A stretch of DNA of 64,000 bases, from positions 1,632,001 through 1,696,000 of the forward strand of contig JAZBRI010000010.1 of NCBI GenBank assembly GCA_036874045.1, read 5' to 3'. Origin of the DNA: Cymodocea nodosa. Its lineage: Eukaryota; Streptophyta; Magnoliopsida; Alismatales; Cymodoceaceae. A model generated the notes under the pieces. The model was not told the origin of the DNA. It worked only from the letters and a program-made list of their open reading frames with translations, and made no database searches. The translations under genes were made by a program, and so were the position numbers. This document shows, piece after piece, positions 34,939-46,674 of this stretch (the first letter of the stretch is position 1; each line of letters starts with the position of its first letter).

Positions 34939-37900
34939 GAGAAAACAACATCAAAATGGATTTTAGATAGTAGAGCATCAAGCCACATGACCAGACAGAA
35001 AAGCCTACTGAAAAATTTTACATATACCAAGAAAGGAAGTGTAATATTTGGAAACAAAAGCAAAGATAAAATCATAGGTATGGGCAATGTTCAAATAACT
35101 CCTACTTGTGTTATTTCGAATGTACTGTATGTAGAAAACCTAGGATTTGATTTGTTGAGTGTTATAAAACTAATTGATAATGGATACTATGTATTGTTTG
35201 AAGATAATGTATGCAAAATTATTGATAAAATTATAGATGAACTTAAGTTTGTTGCTAAAAGAAAAGGCTCTGTATGTATTTTATCTTTACCTTCTGGTGT
35301 AGTTGATTTAAATTCATGTTTGCTAGCTAAAACTAGTGATGCATATCTTTGGCATAGAGGGATTGGGCATATAAATATGAAACTATTGCATAAATTATCT
35401 AAACAAAATTTGGTGAGAGGTTTACCAAAAATTAAATACTCAAAGGATTTCATGTATGATGTATGTGAGTTGGGTAAACTTCATAAAAACTCTTTTAAAT
35501 CCAAAACTGATATATCAAGCAAGAGAGTCTTAGAACTTATATATATGGATATATTTGGACCAACAAGAACTATGAGTCTTGGTGGTAAACGGTATGTATT
35601 TGTTTTAGTAGATGACTTCTCTAGATACACTTGGGTATATTTTTTGGCAATAAAAATAGAAGTTTTTGAAATGTTTAAAATGTATTGCAATCTTGTTCAA
35701 AATGAACAAAGTGTCTCTATTCAAAAACTTAGGAGTGATCATGGTACTGAATTTGAAAATGATCAAATGGATAGTTACTGTATAGATCATGGCATTGATC
35801 ATAGATATTCTTTTCCAAGAGCACATTCTGAAAATGGTGTTGTTGAGAGAAAGAATCGATCACTTCAGGAAATGGCCAAAAATCTATTAAATGAACATAA
35901 TTTACATCAAAATCTTTGGGCTGAAGCAATGAATACAACTTGTTATATTATTAATAGAAGTCACTTAAGACCTCTTGTTAATAAAACTCCTTTTGAGATT
36001 ATTTATGATAGGGTTCCAAAAATTTCTTATATGAAACCATTTGGTTGTAAATGTTTTATTTTTAACACTAAGGATAAAAGGGATAAATTTCAAGCCAAAG
36101 CGGATGAAGGAATTTTTGTAGGTTACTCTACTAGAAGTAAAGCCTATAGAGTTTATAATAAGACTTCTAGAACCATTGAAGAAACCCTTCATGTGAGCTT
36201 CAATGAAAATTCATTCAGAGAATCAAAATCTAAAGTTGATAATGATGATATGATCAATTTTCTAAAAGAATTAGACATCAATAGAGAGATTGAAGATTTA
36301 TTTGAGAAAATTAAAAATATGAACTTAAATGATCAAAGTGATGTACCTTCAGATGTTGATGAGAATATTGAGGAAAATCATAGAAATTGGCCTTATTCTT
36401 CATCACATCTCATCACTTAAGTCATTGATAATATTAATGAGGGAGTTAAAAGTAGAGCTTCAGTAAATTTAAATAGTATGTGTATGTTTGTTTTTATGGT
36501 GGAACCAAAGAATATAGAAGAAGCATTATCTAATGAAAATTGGATAGTGGCAATGTGAGATGAACTAAATCAATTCATTAGAAATGATATTTGGGAATTA
36601 GTTTCACTACCAGAAAATCAGTCCACAATAGATACAAAGTGGATCTTTAGAAACAAAACTAATGAGACTAGTCAAGTTATAAGAAACAAAGCTAGATTAG
36701 TTGCACAAGGGTATATATAGGAAGAAGGACTTGGTTATGATGAAGCATTTGCTCCTGTAGCTAGGTTAGAAAGTATTAGAAGATTATTGGTCTATGCTTG
36801 TTATATAGATTTTAAACTATATCAAATGGATGTTAAGAGTGCATTTCTAAATGGTTTAATTAATGAAGAAGTTTATGTAAAACAACCACCTAGATTTGAA
36901 GATATTAATAATCTTGACTATGTGTATAAACTGAAGAAAGTCTTATATGGTTTGAAGCAAGTACCTAGATCGTGGCATGAAAGATTATCTACTTTTCTTG
37001 TAAAATAAGGATATATCATGGGAAAAGTAGATCATACTCTATTTATCAAGAAAGATGATAAAGATCAGATTGTTGTTCAAATATATGTGGATGATATAAT
37101 CTTTAGCACAACTTCTGATAAACTGATAAAAATATTTTCTAAAGAGATGACTAATCAGTTTGAAATGAGTATGATAGGAGAACTTTCATTCTTTCTAGGA
37201 CTTCAAATTAAGCAAATGGATAAAGGTATATTTTTAAATCAGGAAAAATATGTAGTTGAAATGCTTAAGAAATTTAATTTTAATAATACAAGGATTTGAG
37301 GAACTCCTATGAGTAATTCTTTAAAGTTAGATATTGATGACATAGGAAAATCAATAGATCAAAGAAAATACAAAAGTATGATTGGTTCTTTACTTTATTT
37401 GACAGCTAGTAGACCTGATATCATGTTTGTTGTGTATGCTTGTGCTAGATTCCAATCTAATCCTAAAGAATCACACTCAATTGTTGTTAAAAGAATATTT
37501 AGATATACACAAGGAACTAAAAATTTTGGACTGTATTATTCTAAGGATAGTTCAATAGATCTTATAGGATGTACTAATGCTGATTATGTAGGATCTAAAT
37601 CTGATAGAAAAGTGCCAATGGTACATGTCAATTATTGGGAAATAATTTGGTGTCATGGTTTAGTAAAAAGCAAAACTTTGTAGCACTTTCAACCACTAAA
37701 GCTGAATATGTTGTTGTTGCACTTAGATTCTGTGGATAAGTCAAACTTTAGAAGATTTTGGATTATCTTATGATACAATTGAGATTTATTGTGACAATAG
37801 TTTTGCAATAAATATTTTCAAAAATCCCGTATTACATTCTAGAGCAAAGCATATAGAGGTTAGACATCACTTTCTAAGAGATAATGTAATTAAAGGAAAA

Positions 37901-38023
37901 ATTAAATTAGGATTTATGTCTAGTAAAAATCAATTAGCTAATATATTTACAAAACCTCTAGATGAAAATACATTCTACAACATAATATTAAATTTAGATA
38001 TTTGTAGGTTATGTGATGTGTAA
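34939..38023 (+). pseudogene. pol: Copia pol of element K: protease, integrase, RT, RNase H
   Basis: One frame runs from 34939 to about 37610 with five in-frame stops (36418, 36556, 36718, 37006, 37297). Protease: WILDSRASSHMT, where the catalytic-site Gly is replaced by Arg. GAG-pre-integrase: LWHRGIGHINMKLL; the first Cys of CxxC is Tyr. Integrase core: Asp in YMDIFGP, Asp in RSDHGTEF, Glu in GVVERKNRS, then FGCKCFIFN and GIFVGYS. RT: FAPVARLES, DVKSAFLNG, LYGLKQVPRSWH, catalytic YVDDIIF (37086-37106). RNase H begins SLLYLTASRPDIMF. After a frameshift near 37614 and small losses near 37730, the RNase H end (NPVLHSRAKHIEVRHHFLRD, LANIFTKPLDENTF) reaches TAA at 38021. It is among the most complete pol copies here. 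Confidence 0.93.
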
Positions 38024-38430
38024 AATGCTTAAACTCCACAAAGGATAAATATTGTTGATGATGTTGTTTACCTCATAAATATTATATACTTATCATAAAT
38101 ATCTAAGTAATATCTAAACTGCTGTATAAGATACTATGTATTTATGATAAAATTATTGTAGTATCTTATTGATTTTACTTATTTTTCTAAGTTTAATGGT
38201 TTTTAAAATTTTAAGTGGAAATGTCAATGAAAAACATTAAATTCCTTTGAAATCCTAAATTTTGATTAAGTGTTTTCTTTAGATCAATGAAAGTGCATTT
38301 GATCAAGAATGAGTTTGACTTAATTGATTAAACTTGTAGAATAATTTATATGTAAATCAGATTAAGTTACTGATCAAAAGTATAAGCTTATTGAAATTGA
38401 TTCATATTTTCAGTAAAATTATAGAAGTAA
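38024..38430 (+). other. Non-coding spacer of element K, left part
   Basis: It runs from the pol stop to the S1 insertion. The last five bases, AGTAA (38426-38430), are the left target copy. The stretch 38290-38425 matches the reverse complement of about 15130-15290. TGTTGATGATGTTG at 38053 looks LTR-start-like after a purine-rich word, so an alternative reading is that a different LTR begins here. Confidence 0.55.
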
Positions 38431-40061
38431 TGTAGGATCGTATGGCTACACAAGAGGAGGGGTGAATTGTGTTTTTCAATATTTTCTGAAATATAATTGA
38501 AACTTTAAAACTCAAAAACAAGTCGAGACATTGTTTTCATAAAATCATTTTTATTCAAGGTTTCAATTACAATATATAATTCAATTCTCCTCAGAAATTG
38601 TAGATGCAATTATATTTCAATACCATGTTTCATCTATACAATTTCATAACTACAAACAGAGAAAACTAATTTGCGGAATTTAAAACATTTCTCCCTATTT
38701 GAAATCTTTCTTCTTCAGTAATTTTTCAGTGACGAATATCTTGTCTTTCTTTGCTTCACTGAATTTGCTTTCTTCTAATACTTTAAATATTCAGCAACAT
38801 AAATTTTACCTTTTATGCTTCACTGAATTTTCTTCCACTTGAGAGATTTTCCCTGAAGAGGTGTTTTTGATCCCTAAAAAGATTTTTCTTTTGGTGTGTA
38901 GGGATAGTTTGATCCTTGAAAAGATTTTCGTTTTGTGTGCAAGGATAGTTTGATCAATGAGAATTCTATGCCTTTTATACTGTATGTTAACTTCATGCAT
39001 ATCTTCCACGTTTAATCACTACCAGTTTTCCACTTCTTCACGTCTTTGCTTTTTCCTTCATCGAAACACACACATTCTGACCCACATTTACATTTCGAAT
39101 TTTCTTTAACCATCAACCTTGGATCTCTGAAAAATTTCCTACAAAATAAACTTTCTCGTCCAAAAAATTTTCGATTAAGTGTAATAAGAAGTCGTTACTT
39201 TAATGTTAACTAAACGAGTAACACAAGTATATATAAGTTAATGTTTCTAACTTAATGAGTTCCTCATGTGCCATTTCACGTGAAAAGTACTGTAGCTAAC
39301 TCACCGAAACAACTTATCCTTTCTTTTGAAAGGTTAAACGATAACTCACCGAAAACAGTTTAAGTTTCGGATAGTTACGATTGTAAGTCTCCAAAAAACT
39401 CTTTTTACCATAAAACTAGTGAGACACGTGTCAAGACCTGAAAACATGACTTAAGTTACCTTTCGGATAGTTACAATTGTAAGTCTCCGAAAAAAACTTT
39501 AACTCACCGATTCAGTAATAAACAAATGTTTTTATAATAAAAATTTTACCACGTGCAAAAATAACAACTTAAGTTTATAATGCTAACCTAACGCGTTGCC
39601 TTAGTGTTCAATATAGCAACTCAACGCATTTAGTTATGCTAACTTAACGAGTTAAACATGTGCACCTCATGTGATACAATACAACATTCGTAACTTATAA
39701 TTTCACCACGTGTATAACACTAACTTAACGAGTTCTCACGTGACCTCTATACAAACAAAATTTAACTTAACGAGTTGTCTAAACGTGCACTGTTCATGAT
39801 ACAGAAGATATAACTTTAAAACATATCATGCTTTTCAATAAAAACACATGTTAACTTAACGTTTAATTAAATGAGAAATTAATGTAATGAAACAACTGGT
39901 TATTTAATAGTATAATTTCAGATCCAATACAGACAAGTATTTATATCAGTAAACTTTTTTTGTATTCATTGATGATTTTAATTTCTTTTCACAAGCAATA
40001 GTAATTGAGCAAATATGATTATTTCCTTTTAGCACACATCATCAAAACAAAATACTCAACA
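38431..40061 (-). repeat. 3' LTR of S1 (copia LTR family S)
   Basis: On the minus strand it starts TGTTGAGTATTTTGTTTTGATGATG and ends TTCACCCCTCCTCTTGTGTAGCCATACGATCCTACA, 1631 bp. It is homologous to 46675-48318 and 52004-53586. AACTTAACGAGTT-type repeats lie at 39600-39780. A polypurine tract (AAAAAGGGGGAGAT on the minus strand, 40075-40062) adjoins it. Confidence 0.92.
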
Positions 40062-40523
40062 ATCTCCCCCTTTTTGATGATGACAAAATTATATTAAATC
40101 AATTATGAAATATATTTAACTCAACAAAGCACCTTCGTTGGGTTAACTTTTCATTCAACAAACAAGTTTGTTGACTTAAGTTCACTGAAGCTTATTTCTA
40201 TTGTTTGTATAAATATCACATCTCAGAACTAAAACTCTTAGATGTCATTAATTATATAAGTATCATTTAGATTATCATTTGTCATAACCACTTAAATATT
40301 ATCTCCCAACTAAAATCATAATCTTCTTTTTATAACATTTCTCCCCCTTTTTGTCATTAATCAAAAAGATAAGTAAGAATTGTAAAAGATAATTAACATT
40401 TCTCCCCCTTTTGAATTAAGAGATATATTTACAACAACTCTTTCTGTAAACAATAATAAGAATTGTAAACATTTACAGAAAAACCAATGTATTGTTCAAA
40501 GAATCAAATAATGAATACAAACA
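40062..40523 (-). other. Polypurine tract and 3' untranslated region of S1
   Basis: The polypurine tract is CATCAAAAAGGGGGAGAT (minus strand), at the LTR edge. Further copies of AAAGGGGGAGAA-like text at 40342-40356 and 40400-40411 may be secondary plus-strand priming sites. No coding sequence lies here. Confidence 0.7.
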
Positions 40524-42493
40524 TTACATTTTGTATTCAGAAACAAATAAAAACAATTGTCGAGCCCTCCTAAGTATATCACTTATAGCATGACAAATTT
40601 TATCTCTTAGATGCCTAATATCATTTCTAATGTCATGAAGCACTACATCTAAGTTAGGAGGTAGCTGGGTTTGCTGTTCTGCTTGAACTGAATAACTTTG
40701 TTGTTGTTGTGGTATATGTTCTATATAATCAGGTTGTTGCTGTTGTTGAGGTTGATGTAAGACTTGGAATTTTTGCAAATCTTTGACACTAAATGCTCTC
40801 ATGCCTTTAGTTTCAGAGGGCCAGTCGGATAAATTCAATTGGCTTGCAAGGATTTTACATACAACATCATCATAAAATAACTTTGAACTCATATGCTGTA
40901 GTTGAGAAATAAAAACATCAAACCAAATGATTTGTATTCTATTCAGCAAGCCATAAGTTGCATATAAACAGCTTTTGCTGACTTCTAATTTGTGTCCAAC
41001 TCTCTGAAATAAATTTGCATGCAATATATTTGCAATAAACATTGCCTCTGCATTTAGATTTTCCATTAATCTCATTTCAGAATATACATCTGGAATTTTT
41101 GATAAAGACTGAATGTTCCATTCTAGTTGTCTAATCATGTCAAATCTGTTTGTAACAACAACACCTTCATTCTTTAATCCCAAAACTTCAAAAATTAACT
41201 CAGGAGACAATATAAACTCCTGTTGATTTATTTGAGTTTTCAGAAAATTTCCATTCTTGACCAGATTACTATAAAAAGTTGCAATAAGCTCTATGTATTG
41301 CTTCCATTTTGTTCCTACTGGCAAGAATTGAATGAGGCCTTGAAACTTAAATAGATCTCTCATTTCCATCATATTTCTGAACTTTATAGGATGAGCATGC
41401 AGAATTTGACATGTAATCAAATTATTGTATTTCTGCAAAGCTTCCTTAGATCTAAAATGAATTGAATTACCTTGAATATTTATTCTTGTACACAAAGAAG
41501 GTGATACCTGAAGCCGTGATTTAGAGTTTAATTCATCTTCAGGAACCTCTTCTTCAAAATGAATGTCATGTTGTTCCTCTTCTAAAATATTATCTTGAAG
41601 CTGTTCAGGTAAGCTTCATTCTTCAACTTCAACAGTGTTAGGAACGTCTTCAATATGCTCAACATTCATCTGTTCAGTCTCTATAGAATGATCAGAGTTC
41701 AATGTTGCCATAAATTCTACAGCCGGTGTATTTGTTTGTAATTGTTCATTTTGTTCAACAGATATTTCCATTGATTCATGCTATGAATTCTTAGACTCTG
41801 TTCTATAAATTCTAAAGAAAGTTGGTTAACTTTTAGCACTTCTGGAGTCTTAACATTTTCAATATCTGCTACTCCAGACAATTCAACCTGTGAACTAGTT
41901 ACTGCCTCAACATTTTCAATTATATCTGCAATAAGTTATTCAATGTCAGGTGCCTAATGCTCTGATTTGTCAATTTCTACATCATCAGGACTTATACTAA
42001 TAGAAAAACTTGAGCTCATATTTGACATGTATTTCTTTTCAAGCTTTCTAGCAAGGGAAAATAAAGTCTCATTATCTTCATCAGTTTCAGTGTGTTCAGA
42101 ACTGATGAGTTTATCACATGCACAATAAGGTGCAATGTCTAGACATACATTGTCCTTTGGAAATAAATTTTCATCTGATTTTCCTTTTTCAATAGACTTT
42201 GTTTCCTTAGACATAATTTTTCTGACTTTCCTTCTACTATAACATTTTTGTTTTTCCTCTTCAAGTATTGCTATTTTCTTTTCAAATTGTTTCATAAAAG
42301 TATTTTGCTTTAATTCTTCAAAGGCACTTTCTATTGCAACTGCCTTTTGAAGACCTGTCAACTTTTGTTTTGTCTACAGCAATATTTGATTCTACTTGTT
42401 TTGAATATAAAGGAGTAGGGATAGCTGATTCATGCTCTTCCTCAAATGCATGTAGTCTTTTAGAACATATGCATGTCAATGATAAGTATCTAT
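40524..42493 (-). pseudogene. Accessory ORF of S1, nearly intact, copia-borne
   Basis: The minus-strand coding region is fused at its N-terminal side to the LTR fragment (42494). Segments: 42493-42362 (HAFEEEHESAIPTPLYSKQ), a one-base shift, 42361-41954 open (135 codons, coiled coil KQFEKKIAILEEEKQK with a basic RRKVRKI), an acidic stretch with stops to 41496, then 323 open codons from 41495 to 40524. The conserved domain is MRDLFKFQGLIQFLPVG, FYSNL, LSPELIFEVLGLKNEG, EAMFIANILHANLFQRVGH and YATYGLLNRIQ. After it come a WPSETKGMRAFSVKDLQKFQ block, a Gln-rich tract and a helical tail ending SEYKM. The domain is homologous to that of gypsy elements A and C. Of all copies here it is the least decayed. 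Its function is unknown; no membrane or signal sequence is seen. Confidence 0.85.
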
Positions 42494-42770
42494 GTGCACT
42501 GTTCATGATACAGAAGATATAACTTTAAAACATATCATGCTTTTCAATAAAAATACATGTTAACTTAACGTTTAATTAAATGAGAAATTAATGTAATGAA
42601 GCAACTAGTTATTTAATAGTATAATTTCAGATCCAATACAGACAAGTATTTATATCAGTAAACTTTTTCTGTATTCATTGATGATTTTAATTTCTTTTCA
42701 CAAGCAATAGTAATTGAGCAAATATGATTATTTCCATTTAGCACACATCATCAAAACAAAATACTCAACA
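42494..42770 (-). repeat. Truncated 5' LTR of S1
   Basis: These are the first 277 bp of the family S LTR, beginning TGTTGAGTATTTTG at 42770. The LTR text stops at GTGCAC (42494-42499) and the accessory ORF begins directly. It differs from the 3' LTR at five positions. Confidence 0.93.
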
Positions 42771-42775
42771 AGTAA

Positions 42776-43984
42776 AAATTGTATGAGATTTGTGCTTTAT
42801 TGCATTTGTATTAGTGAAATACATATATATTGTGCTTAAAATAAAAAGTGCTTATAAAGTGAAAATCTTTAAGAGTTTATTGGTCAATTTGATCGTGAGC
42901 CTCTTGTACTTGAGTAGATAGGTATATAAGGATTGTCGTCCTAAAAAAAGATTCTTTAAATTTGGTAACCTAAGGTCATGATCAGACTTGAGATTGTTGA
43001 TTGAAAGCTCATTACATAGGTGCATTAGAAAGCTCTTGTATGATTCAAGCTTTTCAAACTAACTTTTAAAGAAAATTATCAATATTTACTGTTTTGAAAA
43101 GATAAAAGTTATTTCATTAAATATAAATATCTTTAAATTGAATATAGTTTCTACCAATATGATTGCTGTTTTGTTGAATCTAAACAAGTACTTTTGAAAA
43201 TGTTTATTTGAGATACATTTCTTTATTCTCCTTGTGTTAATCATATTATGTTTAAAGTTATGTTTTGATTCATATACAATTGGAGTTGATTTTGGAAATC
43301 ATTCTTGATGAATTCAAGACACCAAAAATTTCTAAAAAGAAAAATTTAAACTATAGTTATAAGTAACACCTACTTTATACAAATATATTTTGTATGTTAT
43401 TGAATATATTTGAAGTATATTTGTAGGGAGAGGATTTACAATGTCCAAAATAGATTAATATCATTCTAAATATAAACCTTAGTTAATCTGAGTTTTGTCC
43501 TCTTAAGATCTTGATGAAACAATTTAATAGACAAACAAACTATTTTAGGTTCATAAAAAGAATATTAGAATAGTTTACAATGTTCTCAAGATAATGTTTA
43601 TATTTGTTACTTATAGCTTGTATGTTGTTTTCAGAAGCTTTCAATTGAAAACATTTGAAACTTGCTTTTTTAGTCAAAGTATACTAATTAGACGTTATGT
43701 TATGTAAGGTAACGTGTAAAATTGTCTCTAGACAGTGTTTTACTCGTTAGGTTAGGTAACTCAACGAGTTATGCTTAAATTTTTTGGGTACCTTGATTGA
43801 ATAAACTTTATTCAATATTCATTTAAAACTCAAATCCGACTAATAGACTCATTAAGTTATGCTACTGAAACCCTATTTCAACACTTATCACATAGGAACT
43901 TAGGTTATCTCATAACATCTTTTTAAAAATCTTTCCTGCTTGTTCCTGTAACAACCTGCGACGATGTATTTAAAGTTCTATAAT
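42776..43984 (+). other. Non-coding spacer of element K, right part
   Basis: It continues 38024-38430 after removal of S1. It holds no genes. 42776-43200 is conserved with the reverse complement of 14760-15200. AACTCAACGAGTT-type words occur at 43735-43770. It ends just before the accessory ORF. Confidence 0.6.
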
Positions 43985-46273
43985 GGGCGTGGTAGAGCAA
44001 AGGAAGAGGCAGAGAAAATGCAAAAGGCAAAGAAATAGATGTAGATGAAGTTCCTCGTACATGGTTTAAGAAGATTTTTCAAGTAGACAAAATGTTAGCT
44101 CAAATATATCGTGACTATTTCTTTTTTGAAGAAATACTTGAAGAAGTTAGACAAAAACCTCAAAATACAGCTAACAGTATAAAATACATAGGCATAAGAA
44201 GTAAATTTGATAGAGAATATCGTATGAAATGTGCTGAAATAGCATTTTTAGAATAATATGCTAAATACTTGGAAAAAGGAGTAGGTTCTTCAAATAGAAT
44301 TCCTCAAACCCCTATCAATGGAGCATGACTACAAACATTTGAGGAAGAACATGAATCTGTAGCACCTATACATTTATTTTCAAAGGAAAAACAAACAAAT
44401 ATTGTTGTTGATTAGAGAAAAGTTGAAAGTCTTCGAAAGGCAATAGCTATAGAAAGTGCCGTGGAAGAATTGAAACAACAAAACTTTTATGGAACAAATG
44501 CATAAGAAAACAGCAATAATTCAACAAGAAGAATAGCTGACTTGTTACAAGAGACAAAGAGTTAGAAAAATTATTTCTAAGGAAACAAATTTAGTTGAAA
44601 AAGATAAATCAGATGAAGATTCATTTCCAAAGGATAATGTATGTCTAGACATTGTGTCTTTCAATGAATCTGATAAGCTCATTAGTTTCTAACATGCTAA
44701 AACTGATGATGATAATGAAACTTTATTATATTTTTCTAGAAAACTTGAAAAGTGCTCAAAGCAACAAATTAGTTCAAGTTTTTCTATAATATCAAGCCCT
44801 GATGATAAGGTAATTGAACAATCAGAGCATTAGGCAGATGACATTGAACAAGTTATTGTTGATGTGCTTGAAAATATTAAAGCAGTAACTAGTTTAGAAG
44901 CTGGATTGTCTAGAGTAGTAGCTATTGAAAAAGATAAGACTCTAGAAATGCTTAATGTTGATTAGCCTTTTTCAGAATCTATAGAACCAAAGTTTGAGAA
45001 TTCATAGCATGTTGAAATGGAAATATCTGTTGAGGATCATGAAGAATTACAGACAAATACATCGGCTATTGAATTTGTGGAAAAATTACACTTTGACTAT
45101 TCTATAGGAACTGAACTTATGGATGTAGTAGATATTGAAAATGTTCCTCACAATATTGAAGCTAAAGAATCAAGCTTACCTAAGTAGCTTCAAGAAAATA
45201 TTTTAATAGAGGAACAAAATGACATTCATTTTGAAGAAGAGACTCTTGAAGGAGACTTAAATTCTAAATCAAGGCTTTAGGTATCACCTTCTATGTGTAG
45301 AATATTACCCATTCAAGGAAATTCAATATATTTTAGATCTGAGGAAGCATTATAGAAATACAACAACTTAATTACATGTCAAATTCTATATACTTGACCA
45401 ATAAAATTTAAAAGTTTACTAGAAATAAAATCTTCATTTGAGTTTCAAGGCTTATTGCAATTCTTACCAGTTGGAACAAAATAGAAGCAATATAAAGAGC
45501 TTATTGCAGCTTTTTATAGCAATCTGGTCAAGAATGGCAATATATTGACAACTCAAATAAATCAACAAGAGTTTACTTTATCTCCTAAATTGATTTTTGA
45601 AGTTTTGGGATTAAGGAATGAACGTGTTGTTGTTACCAACAGATTTGACATTGTTAGACAATTGGAATTGGACATTTAGTTGTTATCACAGATTCCAAGT
45701 GTATATACTGAAATAAGATTAATGGAAAATCTAAATGTAGAAGCTAGGTTTATTGCAAATATTCTGCATGCAAATTTATTTTAGAGAGTTAGACATAATT
45801 TAGAAGTCAGCAGAAGTTGTTTATATGCAACTTATGGCCTCTTGAACAAAATTCAAATAAATTAGTTTGATGTTTTCATATATCAACTATAGCATATGAG
45901 TTCAAAATTATTTTTTGGTGATGCTGTATGTTGAATTCTTGCAAGCCAATTAAATTTATCTGACTGACCCTCTAAAACTAAAGGCATGAGAGCATTCAGT
46001 ATCAAAGATTTGCAAAAATGCCAATCAATGCAACAACAGCAACAACAACAACCTAACCTTATAGAACAATAACAATAACAACAAAACTATTCAGATCGAG
46101 TACAACAGTAATCAGAGCTACCTCCTACCTTAGATGTAGTGTTGAATGATATCAGAAATGATTTTAGGCATATAGGAGATAAAATTTGTAATGCTATTAG
46201 TGATATCATTAGGAGGAATAGATAAATATACTAACATTTGTCTGTTTACTAGATTTTTGAATACAAAATGTAA
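43985..46273 (+). pseudogene. Accessory ORF of element K
   Basis: This is the plus-strand homologue of the S1 ORF, longer at the N-terminus. After a possible ATG near 43984 and a frame change, the N-terminal part reads DVDEVPRTWFKKIFQVDKML, YRDYFFFEEILEEV, FDREYRMKCAEIAFLE. Then come TFEEEHESVAPIHLFSKEKQ (44340) and a coiled part with stops. The conserved domain (about 45430-45880) shows FEFQGLLQFLPVGT, FYSNLVKNGN, LSPKLIFEVLGLRNE, EARFIANILHANL and YATYGLLNKIQ. The Gln-rich tract is at 46025-46110 and the tail ends EYKM with TAA at 46271. About twenty stops are present. With S1 it forms an inverted pair 1.5 kb apart. Confidence 0.8.
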
Positions 46274-46674
46274 TGTTTGTATTTATTGTTTGACTATTTG
46301 AATAATACATTTTACTGTAAGTGTTTTCATTCTTATTAATGTTTACAGAAAGTTTAGTTGTACATACTTGTCTCTCAATTTTTATACCATGTAATCATCT
46401 TTTTGATTAATGACAAAAAGGGAGGGATGATTATGAGTTCAAATGCATATATTATAAAGGGGGAGATGATTATGTGGTTATTGAAATTTTTTCTGAGAAG
46501 TTTTACTTCTAAGAGATGTTTTTCACACAAACAAAAAATATAATATTAAGTGAACTTAAGTCAACAAACTTGTTTGTTGAATTAAAACTTAACCCAATAG
46601 AGGTGCTTCGTTGAGTTAAATATATTTCATAATTGATTTAATATGGTTTTTGTTATCATAAAAAAAGGGGAGAT
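46274..46674 (+). other. 3' untranslated region and polypurine tract of element K
   Basis: The polypurine tract AAAAAAAGGGGAGAT (46660-46674) lies directly before the LTR. Purine-rich words AAAAAGGGAGGGATGA (46416) and AAAGGGGGAGATGA (46456) resemble secondary priming sites and match those in S1 in reverse. 46550-46615 carries the AACAAACTTG / GTTTGTTGA palindrome. Confidence 0.7.

Larger units (their letters stand above)
38431..42770 (-). mobile_element. S1: young deletion derivative of SIRE-like copia, perfect target duplication
   Basis: On the minus strand: 5' LTR fragment (42770-42494), accessory ORF (42493-40524), 3' untranslated region, polypurine tract (40076-40062), full 3' LTR (40061-38431). 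AGTAA flanks both ends (38426-38430 and 42771-42775). The 277 bp shared by the two LTR ends (39785-40061 and 42494-42770) differ at five positions by my count, 1.8 percent, with no indels. The rest of the 5' LTR, the primer site, gag and pol are missing. S1 interrupts the spacer of element K. Confidence 0.93.

Noticed and set aside
34987..36420. Minus-strand frames over copia pol (35187-35453, 35481-35690, 35605-35826, 35729-35938, 35965-36192)
   Set aside because: Antisense shadows of a well supported pol frame.
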